This document shows positions 36,067 to 45,454 of a stretch of 64,000 nucleotides of DNA, one piece after another. The DNA comes from CAYLLS01 sp964385015 (GTDB taxonomy: Bacteria; Myxococcota; UBA727; JABDBI01), in NCBI GenBank assembly GCA_964385015.1, contig CAYLLS010000001.1:124001-188000 (forward strand). Direction: 5' to 3'. Positions within the stretch are counted from its first letter, which is position 1. Each line of letters opens with the position of its first letter. The notes under the pieces were generated by a model. It saw only the letters and a list, made by a program, of their open reading frames with translations. It searched no databases and was not told the DNA's origin. Position numbers and translations under genes: made by a program.

Positions 36067-37671
36067 TTATGTTTCTTGTGACTTTAATAATGATTTTTTA
36101 TTAAAATCTTTAATAATTTGTTTTGCAACATTGAGTGTTATTAATTTTTGATATTGTGTATTATGCCAAATATATGATTTAAATAGTTTTAAGATTTGAG
36201 ATTTAAAATTATTTATTTCATTAATATGTTTATATTTTTGTTTAAAGATAATAAATATTTGTTTTAGTTTATTATTATTTATAGCATGTATACTTTGGAT
36301 AGATAAAATTTCTATTATATGAGGGAAGATAAAAATAGATCTTAATAATAATTGATCTGAAGCGTTTAAATGTTGTGCATGAGTGTTGCTTATACTATTT
36401 TGTATGATATTTGTGTTAATATGTATTTCTTTTAGTAATGTTGATTCATCGTCACCTAATATTGCAGATGCATATTTGATATATTGTCTTATGACAAGTT
36501 CTCTTGAATGTGCTTTAATGATAGATAATAATTTATCTATATCTAAAATTCTATCGTATATATTATGATATTTAGTATGATTTATTTGTATTATATCATT
36601 AATAATAGCGTTTTTAGCATTATATAAATATAGATATAATTTTTGATGTTGATTTAATTTAATTAATTCACTTGGATCTTTTGCTGACATTTGTATACTT
36701 TTTATATTAAAATTATGTTTAGCTAATATAAACATTGCTTTTCTACTTGCCATCAGTCCAGGTTTATCTCGATCAAAACATAAAACAATATTTTTATTAT
36801 TAAATTGTTTAATAAAATTTATATGTTGATTAGATAATGTTGTTCCACAACATGCTAAAGCTACAAATCCAACTTGATCTATTGCTATAGCATCTAAATA
36901 TCCTTCTACTAATACTATAGGTTTATTGTTGTTTGAAAGTTTATTTTTTTGATTATGAAATAACACATGATTTTTATTATATAATATATTATGTTGACTA
37001 TTTATATATTTTGGTTGTTTTGTTGCATTAGTATTTATGATTCGTCCACCAAATGCTATAATATTACCAACATAATTATATATTGGGAATGTAATTCTAT
37101 TGTAAAAAAATGGATATTGTCCATATTTGTTTTGTTTTAATAATCCAAGTTTTATGATATCAGATATTGTATAATCTTTTTGTAAGAAACAGTTGATGAA
37201 ATTCATAGTATTTGGTGGGCAAAACCCTATATTCCATTTTTTTATTATTAATGTTGATAAGTTTCTTTGTTGTAAAAGATAATTTAAAGCTATTGTGCCA
37301 TTATTATTAAATAAAGAATGTTTAAAATATATGTTAGCTATTGTGAATATATTTAATAGATGTTTTTTTTGATTTGTATTGTTATTAATGTGTTTATCAT
37401 TCATTCCCAATTGTTTTGTTAGTTGTTTTATAATATTAATAAATGAATCACCAGTTTTTTTTTGTAGAAAAGTAAATACATCACCTGATATGCCACAGCC
37501 AAAGCATTTAAAATATTTTTTATATGAAAACACAAAAAATGAAGGAGTTTTTTCATGATGCAATGGGCATAGCCCCTTAAAATAATTGTTATATTTTTTT
37601 AATGATGTATATTTATTAATTATTGTATGTAATTGAATTTTATGCTTAATTATATGTATTATATTGTTCAA
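36067..37671 (-). CDS. dnaG: DNA primase
   Basis: Makes RNA primers for replication. The 534 residues show the CHC2 zinc ribbon (Cys35, His38, Cys56, Cys59), the catalytic core with FGGRIIN, and the Toprim metal motifs EGYLD (256-260) and FDRD (299-302). The C-terminal helicase-binding region is short and drifted. rpoD follows downstream after 157 AT-only bases, the dnaG-rpoD macromolecular-synthesis order. Confidence 0.96.
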   Translation of the reverse strand: MNNIIHIIKHKIQLHTIINKYTSLKKYNNYFKGLCPLHHEKTPSFFVFSYKKYFKCFGCGISGDVFTFLQKKTGDSFINIIKQLTKQLGMNDKHINNNTNQKKHLLNIFTIANIYFKHSLFNNNGTIALNYLLQQRNLSTLIIKKWNIGFCPPNTMNFINCFLQKDYTISDIIKLGLLKQNKYGQYPFFYNRITFPIYNYVGNIIAFGGRIINTNATKQPKYINSQHNILYNKNHVLFHNQKNKLSNNNKPIVLVEGYLDAIAIDQVGFVALACCGTTLSNQHINFIKQFNNKNIVLCFDRDKPGLMASRKAMFILAKHNFNIKSIQMSAKDPSELIKLNQHQKLYLYLYNAKNAIINDIIQINHTKYHNIYDRILDIDKLLSIIKAHSRELVIRQYIKYASAILGDDESTLLKEIHINTNIIQNSISNTHAQHLNASDQLLLRSIFIFPHIIEILSIQSIHAINNNKLKQIFIIFKQKYKHINEINNFKSQILKLFKSYIWHNTQYQKLITLNVAKQIIKDFNKKSLLKSQET

Positions 37672-37733
37672 TTATTTACCTTATTATAATGATGTTATGT
37701 TATTTTAAATATATTTGTTAATGTATTTTTTTT

Positions 37734-38609
37734 TTAATGTAGCATACATCCACGAAAGAATCCTAGTTTGTCTTTAAAAAAATAAAATATTTTAAATTGT
37801 TTATTGTTAATTTTATTAAAATTATTGTTTTGTTTAATATCTATTTCAAATATTAATTTACCGTTAATATGTAATATTTTATATGCGTATTGTAAAATAA
37901 TTTTATAAAATAACATAATATTAGTTTTATGATGTATAAGAGATAATTTAGGTTCATAATATTGTATATGTTTAGGTAATATTTGAAAATGTTTTGGTAA
38001 TATATAAGGAGGATTTGCAATAATTATATCTTTATTAGTATTACATGTTTTGATATTTGAAAATTTTAAACAGTTGTATTTTATGATAGAAATTTGTTTG
38101 TTTAATTTGTATGTATTAATATTATTTTTTATATTTTTTATAGCATTAATGTGTATATCTATAGCATATATAAAAATATTTTTTTTTAATAATGATAATG
38201 ATATAGCTATACATCCAGATCCACTAAATATATCTATACATTTATATGTTTTTTTTTTATCTATGATATGAGTTAAGATTTTTTCTATAATAGATTCTGT
38301 ATCAATTTTAGGAATGAATGTATTATGATTAATTGATATATTAAATCCCATAATTGTTGTTTGTTTTATGATATAATTATATGGTTGATGTTGTGTAAGT
38401 TTATATATATAATTTATGAATTTTGTGATTTGTAATGAATGTATATGGATGGATTTATGTATTAATGCAATTTTTATGTTATTTTGTTTGATATATAATG
38501 TTATTTTATTGGCTATTATTTTAGCATGTGTAATATTGTTAATTTTTAAATTTAATATTCCCAATTGAATTATGTTATTTATGTTATTATATATGTTATA
38601 TATGTTCAT
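37734..38609 (-). CDS. prmC: Release factor glutamine methyltransferase
   Basis: Methylates the Gln of the GGQ motif in RF1/RF2. The 291 residues have the SAM-binding DIFSGSGCIAISLS, an acidic AIDIH strand, and the substrate motif NPPYI near 200. The N-terminal domain is drifted and Ile/Asn/Lys-rich. It lies 62 bases upstream of dnaG and 27 bases from the divergent tatA start. It is far from prfA, its usual partner. Confidence 0.92.
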   Translation of the reverse strand: MNIYNIYNNINNIIQLGILNLKINNITHAKIIANKITLYIKQNNIKIALIHKSIHIHSLQITKFINYIYKLTQHQPYNYIIKQTTIMGFNISINHNTFIPKIDTESIIEKILTHIIDKKKTYKCIDIFSGSGCIAISLSLLKKNIFIYAIDIHINAIKNIKNNINTYKLNKQISIIKYNCLKFSNIKTCNTNKDIIIANPPYILPKHFQILPKHIQYYEPKLSLIHHKTNIMLFYKIILQYAYKILHINGKLIFEIDIKQNNNFNKINNKQFKIFYFFKDKLGFFRGCMLH

Positions 38610-38636
38610 TATGTTTATTAAAATTAGGAGGTATTT

Positions 38637-38822
38637 ATGTTTGGTATGGGTGCATGGGAATTGGGCATTATTTTTGCTATTATATTATTGTTGTTTGGTG
38701 GCAAGAAACTGCCTTCTATTGCTACTGGTTTAGGCAATGCTATTAAAAATTTTAAGTTAGCAATACAAGATGATGAAGATAAAGATACTTTATTGAAAAA
38801 TACCAAAAATAAAAAAGATTAA
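38637..38822 (+). CDS. tatA: Sec-independent translocase protein TatA
   Basis: Forms the pore-like part of the Tat system that exports folded proteins. The 61 residues are typical: a short N terminus, a membrane helix (about 7-21, WELGIIFAIILLLF), the FGGKKLP hinge, an amphipathic helix GLGNAIKNFK and a charged tail. AGGAGGT at 38626-38632, the strongest Shine-Dalgarno in the window, lies about five bases before the ATG. tatB and tatC are not here. It implies folded, cofactor-bearing proteins still cross the membrane. Confidence 0.95.
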   Translation: MFGMGAWELGIIFAIILLLFGGKKLPSIATGLGNAIKNFKLAIQDDEDKDTLLKNTKNKKD

Positions 38823-38839
38823 TATATGTATATTATAGT

Positions 38840-39415
38840 TTAATGCATATACTTAAATAAATTATTATTAATAATACATTTAATTGGTTGTTTTAATGCA
38901 ATATTTGTAGCCATTAATCCTCTATTTAATGCTGTTTCTTCTATCCAAATTCTCAATATTATTAATTTTATAATAATATTTAATGATGTATTATTGTGTT
39001 GCATATAAAATTCTAATTGAAAATTTTTTATTTTAGTATGACATATAATAAAAGTAAAATTTAATATATTAATAACTTTAATTATATTTTTTAAATATTC
39101 TGAGAATAAATGCATATTTTCTATGTTTGATGAGTTATCAGTGTTGTTTACATGTATGCTATTATTTAATGATGATAATGAAAATGTATAAACGAAATAA
39201 TTATTTGTTGCTTGTATTGTATTTATATTTTTAATGTCATTTTTATTAAATGCAACGATTATGGGAAATATTAATTCTGGTAGCATTATAGCTTTTAAAT
39301 AATATTTCAATGTTATATTATATTTATGAATAACTATTTTTTTTATATATTGATTTGCTAAAATGCTATTTAATTGTTGATTATTATCAAACCATAACCA
39401 TTTATGTATTTTCAT
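38840..39415 (-). CDS. Unassigned protein coupled to an acyl-CoA dehydrogenase gene
   Basis: A 191-residue protein I do not recognise. It opens MKIHKWLWFDNNQQ, has a hydrophobic patch MLPELIFPIIVAF near 65, and ends with a conserved-looking IWIEETALNRGLMATNIALKQP segment. It shows no signal peptide, metal motif or clear membrane helix. Its start overlaps the end of the upstream acyl-CoA dehydrogenase gene by 14 bases, so translation is probably coupled and a role with that enzyme is plausible but unproven. Composition is like other minus-strand genes. tatA converges on it with 17 bases between stops. Confidence 0.75.
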   Translation of the reverse strand: MKIHKWLWFDNNQQLNSILANQYIKKIVIHKYNITLKYYLKAIMLPELIFPIIVAFNKNDIKNINTIQATNNYFVYTFSLSSLNNSIHVNNTDNSSNIENMHLFSEYLKNIIKVINILNFTFIICHTKIKNFQLEFYMQHNNTSLNIIIKLIILRIWIEETALNRGLMATNIALKQPIKCIINNNLFKYMH

Positions 39416-40568
39416 TGTTGTAGTGGTTTTTAAATAATTGACTAGAAATGATTATTTTTTGAATTTGACTTGTGCCTTCATAAATTTGTAAGATTTTAGC
39501 ATCTCTCATGAGTTTTTCTACTGGATATTCTTTATTATATCCATTGCCACCAAAAATTTGCACGGCATCTGTTGTAATTTGCATAGTAATATCAGCACAA
39601 AATCTTTTAGCATGTGCTGCATATATTGTATTATTTTTATTTTGGTCTAAGATTGCAGCTGCTTTCCATGTTAGTAATCTACCAGCTTCAATATTTGATG
39701 ACATATCTGCTATCATAAAACTTATAGATTGATGTTGATATAAAAATTTTCCAAATGTTTTTCTTTCTTTTGCATATTTTATTGAATATTCCATAGCTGA
39801 TTTAGCTAAGCCGATGGCAGACGCAGACACTAAAGGTCTAGTATGATTAAAAGTTTGCATGGCTATTTTAAATCCATCGCCTTCTTTGCCTAAAAGATTA
39901 TCATGTTTTATTTTAACATTGTTAAATAATATAGATCTTGTATCTGATGCTCTTTGACCCATATTATCTTCTTTTTTACCAATAGTGATTCCTGTTAAAT
40001 TATTTGGGACAATAAATGCGCTTAAACTTTTATGTGATGTTGTAGTCGCATTTGTTTTCGCTAAGACTATAAACCATTTGGCGTAACCTGCACCTGTGAT
40101 CCATATTTTCTCTCCATTTAATAAATAATGGTCATTTTTTTTGATTGCTGTTGTTTTTAATTGAGCTACATCAGAACCAGCCGATGGTTCTGTTACAGCA
40201 TAAGAACATATTATATGTTGTTTTGAAAAAGGAGTAAGCCATTTTTGTTTTTGTTTATTGTTGCCAAATAAAATGATAGGAGTTTGAGCTAGTAAATTTG
40301 CTGTCATAGCTGTAGCAATTCCACTGCATCCCCATCCGATTTCTTCTGTAACAATAGCAGAATTAATATTGTTAAGTTCTGATCCATTGTAAGTTTGTGG
40401 AATTTGGAAATTCATGAGTCCTAAACTCCATGCTTTTTGAAGAATTTCATTAGGCCAATTACTTGTATTGTCAAAAAATTTACATTGTGGCCTTATTTCA
40501 TTTTTAGCAAAATCGTGAGCTAATTTTTTTAATGTTAGTTGTTCTTTAGTTAAATTAAAATTTATCAT
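39402..40568 (-). CDS. Acyl-CoA dehydrogenase
   Basis: FAD enzyme that oxidises acyl-CoA to enoyl-CoA and passes electrons to ETF. I start at the ATG at 40568 because GAGG sits about seven bases upstream of it and overlaps the earlier ATG (40580). The 388 residues include YAVTEPSAGSDVAQLKTTA, WITGAGYA, RKTFGKFLYQHQ and QIFGGNGYNKEYPVEKLMRDAK, and the catalytic Glu in IYEGTSQIQ. The form resembles short/branched-chain enzymes. With the Leu dehydrogenase and B12 mutases nearby, branched-chain amino acid oxidation is a likely role; the exact substrate is unknown. Confidence 0.94.
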   Translation of the reverse strand: MINFNLTKEQLTLKKLAHDFAKNEIRPQCKFFDNTSNWPNEILQKAWSLGLMNFQIPQTYNGSELNNINSAIVTEEIGWGCSGIATAMTANLLAQTPIILFGNNKQKQKWLTPFSKQHIICSYAVTEPSAGSDVAQLKTTAIKKNDHYLLNGEKIWITGAGYAKWFIVLAKTNATTTSHKSLSAFIVPNNLTGITIGKKEDNMGQRASDTRSILFNNVKIKHDNLLGKEGDGFKIAMQTFNHTRPLVSASAIGLAKSAMEYSIKYAKERKTFGKFLYQHQSISFMIADMSSNIEAGRLLTWKAAAILDQNKNNTIYAAHAKRFCADITMQITTDAVQIFGGNGYNKEYPVEKLMRDAKILQIYEGTSQIQKIIISSQLFKNHYNNENT

Positions 40569-40688
40569 ATTATACCTCATTATTTATATAAAATAATTTT
40601 ATATTTATTTATAATATTTTATTATATTATTTAAGCTTTAATTTATTTAATGATATTTTAATTATGTTTGTATTATATCATTATATCA

Positions 40689-41735
40689 TTATATTATCGT
40701 GCCTCCTCCTAATAATATATTTTTATCATATATGACTGTTGCTTGTCCTGGTGCTATAGCTTCCAAAGGATTTTTAGTTTTAATGTGTAATATCTTATGT
40801 TTTGATAATTCCCATAGAGATAATGTTTTTATCCCATGAGATCTTATTTGTATATATATTTTATTTGGCCATAAATTTATATTTATTATATAATGTACAT
40901 TACTTAATTTTATAATATAAGATTGTAATTGATTTTTATTTCCTAATGTTATTTGTTTATTATTGTAATTAATATTTATAACATACATTTTTTTGTTGTT
41001 AAGTAATTTTATTTTCTTATGTTGTCCTATTGTATATTGATGAATACCATTATGTTTTGAGAGTAGTTTTCCTTTATTATTGATAAAATTGCCATGTAGA
41101 ATATGATTATTGTTGTTTACGATAATTTTACTATAATTAATGTTGTTTGTAAAACATATTCCTTGACTATCATGTTTATTATAATTTTTGAAACTAATAT
41201 ATTTAGCTATTTTTCTTATAGTATGTTTTTTTAAGTTTCCTATTGGCAAATGCAATATATCTAATGTTTTTTTTGGAATATTGTATAAGTAATAAGTTTG
41301 ATCTTTTGTTATATCAATAGCTCTTTTTAATGTTGTAGTATGTTTATAAGATGTAACTATTGCATAATGTCCGGTAGCTAAATCAGCATTTAATATTTTT
41401 GCAATTTTATATAAGTATTTAAATTTTAAGAAAAAATTGCAATTTAAACATGGATTAGGAGTTGTGCCATGTATATATGATGCAATAAATGGTTTAATTA
41501 CTTTTTCCTTAAATATATGGTTTGCGTTAATAACATAAAATGGCATATTTAATAAATAGCATACTTCTCTAGCATCTTTTATTGAAAAATGAGAACAACA
41601 GGCATTTTGTGTTTCATTATTATTTGATATTAAATTTAAAGAAATGCCTATAGGATTATATCCTGATTTTTTTACTAGAAATGCAGCTATTGATGAATCA
41701 ATACCACCTGACATTGCAATAATAATATTTTTCAT
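40689..41735 (-). CDS. mnmA: tRNA-specific 2-thiouridylase
   Basis: Thiolates U34 of tRNA-Lys, -Glu and -Gln; two of these targets are encoded at 47862 and 47945. The 348 residues have the PP-loop SGGIDSS (9-15), the catalytic Cys in PNPCLNCNFFLKF, LATGHYA, KDQTYYLYN, the second Cys in SQGICF, and the GQHKKI and APGQATVIY segments. It lies 24 bases after ctaF on the same strand, so it may be read through from the oxidase operon. Confidence 0.95.
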   Translation of the reverse strand: MKNIIIAMSGGIDSSIAAFLVKKSGYNPIGISLNLISNNNETQNACCSHFSIKDAREVCYLLNMPFYVINANHIFKEKVIKPFIASYIHGTTPNPCLNCNFFLKFKYLYKIAKILNADLATGHYAIVTSYKHTTTLKRAIDITKDQTYYLYNIPKKTLDILHLPIGNLKKHTIRKIAKYISFKNYNKHDSQGICFTNNINYSKIIVNNNNHILHGNFINNKGKLLSKHNGIHQYTIGQHKKIKLLNNKKMYVININYNNKQITLGNKNQLQSYIIKLSNVHYIININLWPNKIYIQIRSHGIKTLSLWELSKHKILHIKTKNPLEAIAPGQATVIYDKNILLGGGTII

Positions 41736-41759
41736 AATTATGATAGATAGTATATCTTA

Positions 41760-42185
41760 TTATATTTTAGGTTTAATTAATCCTGGTCTTAATGGTGGTT
41801 TGTTTGGATTATTTTGTTTATATTTTTTGATAATTTCATTTCTTGGTAGAAAGTTAGTTTTTTTCTTATCAAGCCAATTTCTACTATTTAAATCTATAAT
41901 TGGCATTATTATAAATAGAGATAATACTAACATAGAAGAAATTAAAATAATAGTATAAAATTTATTATCTAACCATAAGTGCATAAAAATTGCAAATACT
42001 AAACTAGCTTTTATACTTGCAATTATTAGTGCAATTAAAATTGAGTAAGATTTTATTTCAATTTTACTTAATAAAACAGTAATAATCGTTAGAATAATTA
42101 ATAAAAGAAAGGTTAACCAATATGTTATTGATGATACGATATGAGGTTTTTCACCTACAACATATTTTCTATATGTATGTAACAT
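41760..42185 (-). CDS. ctaF: Cytochrome c oxidase subunit IV (caa3 type)
   Basis: Small membrane subunit of the caa3 oxidase. The 141 residues have three hydrophobic helices: SITYWLTFLLLIILTIITVLL, one rich in Ile/Ala around LIALIIASIKASLVFAIFM, and IILISSMLVLSLFIIM. A HLWLDNKF loop and a polar Pro-rich tail ending RPGLIKPKI are also visible. A strong AGGAGA precedes the ATG. The order SCO-ctaC-D-E-F identifies it more surely than sequence alone, because this subunit diverges fast. Confidence 0.87.
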   Translation of the reverse strand: MLHTYRKYVVGEKPHIVSSITYWLTFLLLIILTIITVLLSKIEIKSYSILIALIIASIKASLVFAIFMHLWLDNKFYTIILISSMLVLSLFIIMPIIDLNSRNWLDKKKTNFLPRNEIIKKYKQNNPNKPPLRPGLIKPKI

Positions 42186-42209
42186 GTATTCTCCTGATAT
42201 AAAAAATAA

Positions 42210-42851
42210 TTAATTTATTAAATATAATAATGGGAATAGAAATATCCAAATTACATCTACTAAATGCCAATATAATCCACTTAATTCTATTGTTTGATAA
42301 TATTGAGAATTAAATTCATTTTTTGTAGATTTTATTAATAACCATATGAAAATAATTATACCTATTAATACATGTATGCCATGTAATCCTGTCATTAAAA
42401 AATATATTCCAAAGAATATATGAGATTGATCAGGATGTGGTAATACAGTATTTGTAAAATTAAATCCAGGAAGTAATCCATCATGAATTTTATGTGAATA
42501 TTCAAAATATTTAATAATTAAAAATATGATTGCACATATTATAGTTAATATTAAATTTAATTTTAGTATATGTATTTTATCTTTTTGTATTGCATTTATT
42601 GCTAAAACTACAGTTAAACTTGAAAATAATAATACAATTGTATTAATCATTCCAAGTGTAACATTTAAGTATTTATGAGCTGCAATAAATAATCCAAAGT
42701 GTAAGTATCTATATACTGAATAAGCTACAAACAATCCTCCAAACAGCAATATCTCTGTAGATAAAAAAAGCCACATACCTAATTTAGAAGCTTCAATTTG
42801 TTGTTTTGGTGTATAAAAGTGTGTTACTAAGGGAAATTTTTTATTATTCAT
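42210..42851 (-). CDS. ctaE: Cytochrome c oxidase subunit III
   Basis: Non-metal membrane subunit of the heme-copper oxidase. I prefer the ATG at 42851 (213 residues), with GAGA about eight bases upstream; a GTG four codons earlier would just overlap the ctaD stop. Helices are clear: KLGMWLFLSTEILLFGGLFVA, a second around NTIVLLFSSLTVVLA, and FGIYFLMTGLHGIHVLIGI. Near the end YWHLVDVIWIFLFPLLYL carries the conserved His-Asp and Trp residues. Confidence 0.94.
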   Translation of the reverse strand: MNNKKFPLVTHFYTPKQQIEASKLGMWLFLSTEILLFGGLFVAYSVYRYLHFGLFIAAHKYLNVTLGMINTIVLLFSSLTVVLAINAIQKDKIHILKLNLILTIICAIIFLIIKYFEYSHKIHDGLLPGFNFTNTVLPHPDQSHIFFGIYFLMTGLHGIHVLIGIIIFIWLLIKSTKNEFNSQYYQTIELSGLYWHLVDVIWIFLFPLLYLIN

Positions 42852-42862
42852 AATGTGTCTCA

Positions 42863-44437
42863 CTAATAATGATATGGCTTGTCTTTTATTATTGGTTGTT
42901 TGATAAAGTTATGTGTTGTTGGTGGTGTTGATGTATGTGTAAAATCTAAAGTTGTTGCATTCCATGGATTATCATTGGCTTGTTTGTTTTTGCTAGTTAA
43001 AGAATGTATAAGATTGAATAATACAATAATCATACCAATAGTTAAAATCCATGATCCAATAGTTGCAATTTTTTGATAAGGTTGGAATTGTTCTATATAA
43101 TTATAATATCTACGTGGCATTCCTTGTGACCCCATAAAAAATTTAATAAAAAAAGTTGCATTAAATCCTATAAATACAATTATAGCACCTATTTGTCCCC
43201 ATATTTCAGAATACATTTTCCCTGTCATTTTAGGCCACCAATAATATATACCTCCGATAAATGCCATAATTGTTCCGCCAAACATTGTGTAATGAAAATG
43301 TGCTAAAACAAAATAAGTATCATGTAATTGAACGTTAATAGATAATAAAGTTAAAAATATTCCTGTTAATCCACCAATTGTAAATAATATTATAAAATTT
43401 ATGGCCCATAACATAGGAGTTTTTAATGATATGCATCCTTTATACATAGTTGCCAACCAATTAAAAACTTTAACAGCTGATGGAATAGTTACCATTAATG
43501 TAAGAGCTGAAAAAATCATACCTGCTAATTCAGATTGTCCAGAAACATACATGTGATGTCCCCATACTAAAAAACTTAAAGCAGCTATTGATACTGATGA
43601 TATTGCTATTATTTTATAACCAAATATTGTTTTTTGACTAAATGTTGATATTAATTCTGAGATTATTGCCATAGCTGGTAATATCATGACATATACAGCT
43701 GGATGTGAATAAAACCAAAAGAAGTGCTGAAATAATAATGGGTCTCCACCAAGAACAGGATTAAAGATTCCTATATTAAATACTCTTTCTATTATTAATA
43801 ATAATAGAGTAATGCCTAATACAGGTGTGGCTAATACTTGAATTATTGATGTAGAATAAATTCCCCATACAAATAATGGCACATTTGACCAATTCATTCC
43901 AGGAGCTCTTAATTTATGTATTGTGACAATAAAGTTTAATCCTGTGAAGATTGATGAAAATCCTAGAATAAAGGCAGCAGTTCCCATTAGAACTACTCTT
44001 CCTTCAGAACTTAATGAATATGGTGTATAAAAAGTCCAACCTGTATCAATGGCTCCAAACAATATAGATGTAAGTGCAAATATAGCTCCTATTATATAAA
44101 AATAATAACTCATCAAATTTAATTTTGGGAAAGCTACATCTTTAGCTCCTATAAGTAGTGGTAAGGCAAAATTACCTAATGAAGCTGGAATTCCTGGTAT
44201 AATGACTAAAAAAATCATTATAGCACCATGTAATGTAAAAAGCTGATTATATTGTTTAGCTTCTAATAAGTTTTTAGCTGGAGTTAGTAATTCTAATCTT
44301 AAAATTAATGCAAATATACCTCCTACCGTGAAAAATAATAAGATGGCTATAAGATACATTATGCCAATTCTTTTATGATCTATTGTATATAACCAAGAAC
44401 TTATGTGTGTATTTTCTGTTAAAAAATTTTTATTCAC
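42863..44437 (-). CDS. ctaD: Cytochrome c oxidase subunit I (GTG start)
   Basis: Catalytic subunit with low-spin heme and the heme a3-CuB centre; reduces oxygen and pumps protons. The 524 residues contain the heme His in LHGAIMIFL and the CuB His with the cross-linked Tyr in FFWFYSHPAVYVMILP. WGHHMYVSG gives the CuB His pair, and HDTYFVLAHFHY the heme axial pair, so all metal ligands are present. The start is GTG at 44437 with TAGG upstream. It is an A-type oxidase of the aa3/caa3 kind by its YSHPAVYVMILP wording. Confidence 0.98.
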   Translation of the reverse strand: MNKNFLTENTHISSWLYTIDHKRIGIMYLIAILLFFTVGGIFALILRLELLTPAKNLLEAKQYNQLFTLHGAIMIFLVIIPGIPASLGNFALPLLIGAKDVAFPKLNLMSYYFYIIGAIFALTSILFGAIDTGWTFYTPYSLSSEGRVVLMGTAAFILGFSSIFTGLNFIVTIHKLRAPGMNWSNVPLFVWGIYSTSIIQVLATPVLGITLLLLIIERVFNIGIFNPVLGGDPLLFQHFFWFYSHPAVYVMILPAMAIISELISTFSQKTIFGYKIIAISSVSIAALSFLVWGHHMYVSGQSELAGMIFSALTLMVTIPSAVKVFNWLATMYKGCISLKTPMLWAINFIILFTIGGLTGIFLTLLSINVQLHDTYFVLAHFHYTMFGGTIMAFIGGIYYWWPKMTGKMYSEIWGQIGAIIVFIGFNATFFIKFFMGSQGMPRRYYNYIEQFQPYQKIATIGSWILTIGMIIVLFNLIHSLTSKNKQANDNPWNATTLDFTHTSTPPTTHNFIKQPIIKDKPYHY

Positions 44438-44461
44438 TATTATTACCTATAATTAAATTTT

Positions 44462-45454
44462 TTATTTTATTGATTTTAAATATTCAATAATATTCATGAT
44501 TTCCACTTCATTTAATTGACCTTTAAAAGTAGGCATAATAGGTGGAAATCCTTTTGTAATGTTTATTTGTGGATTTAATAATTTTTGTTTTATTCTATTA
44601 TCATTTACTTTAATAGTTTTGCCATTATTTAATAAATGTGTAGAATTGTATATATTTTTAAAAGTGGGTGCTATTCCACTTGATCCATCAGTAGAGTGAC
44701 AGGCTATACATCCTTTTGATAGATAAAGTTTTCTACCTAATTCTTTTGATGAAAGATTAGAGTTTTGTTTAGTTTGTGAGTGTAACCATTTATTGAATGT
44801 TTCTATAGAAGTTACTTTTATTTTAGCTAACATTTTGCTATGTTGATCACCACAATATTCTGTACAAAATATTGGATATTCACCTAATTTATTAGCTTTA
44901 AACCATGTTGTTGTGTATCGTCCTGGGACTACATCTTGTTTAATTCTAAAATTTGGCACTGAAAAACTATGTATTACATCTTGAGATGACATTGTTAATT
45001 TTATAGATTTGTTAATAGGAACATAAATAGTAGCACCTTGTCCTGAAACATTAAGTGCATGATGTGGATATGTGACTCCCCATATCCATTTTTGACCAAT
45101 TATTTTTAATTCTTTTGCATTAGGTGGAATAATGCTAAGATTTAAATACCCATAAAATCCCCATATAAACAAGTAAGAAACATAAATGATTGGCAAAATT
45201 GTCCACATTATTTCTAATGTTGTATTTGAATGTATTTGAGCTTTAGCTTTATTATAGCATGTGGTTTGCCTATATTTGATACAAAACCATATTAAAGGAA
45301 TAGTAATACATAAAAAAATAATTAAACTGCTCCATACAAGAAATGCATATAGTGGGTCAACACTATTGGCATGAGTTGATGCAGCATTGGATTGTAAGCT
45401 GAAAAAATTGTTAGTATCTAAAATTGTTGATAAAATATCATTGCTGTTTTCCAT
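44462..45454 (-). CDS. ctaC: Cytochrome c oxidase subunit II with fused cytochrome c
   Basis: Takes electrons into the oxidase. The 330 residues have two helices (about 36-58 and 84-104), then the CuA cupredoxin domain with ligands His162, Cys197, Cys201, His205 and Met208 (CTEYCGDQHSKM). A C-terminal cytochrome c domain follows, with the heme motif CIACH (249-253) and a likely axial Met in FPPIMPTF. This fusion defines the caa3 type, so a separate soluble cytochrome c may be unnecessary. AGGAAC precedes the ATG, which lies inside the end of the SCO gene. Confidence 0.97.
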   Translation of the reverse strand: MENSNDILSTILDTNNFFSLQSNAASTHANSVDPLYAFLVWSSLIIFLCITIPLIWFCIKYRQTTCYNKAKAQIHSNTTLEIMWTILPIIYVSYLFIWGFYGYLNLSIIPPNAKELKIIGQKWIWGVTYPHHALNVSGQGATIYVPINKSIKLTMSSQDVIHSFSVPNFRIKQDVVPGRYTTTWFKANKLGEYPIFCTEYCGDQHSKMLAKIKVTSIETFNKWLHSQTKQNSNLSSKELGRKLYLSKGCIACHSTDGSSGIAPTFKNIYNSTHLLNNGKTIKVNDNRIKQKLLNPQINITKGFPPIMPTFKGQLNEVEIMNIIEYLKSIK

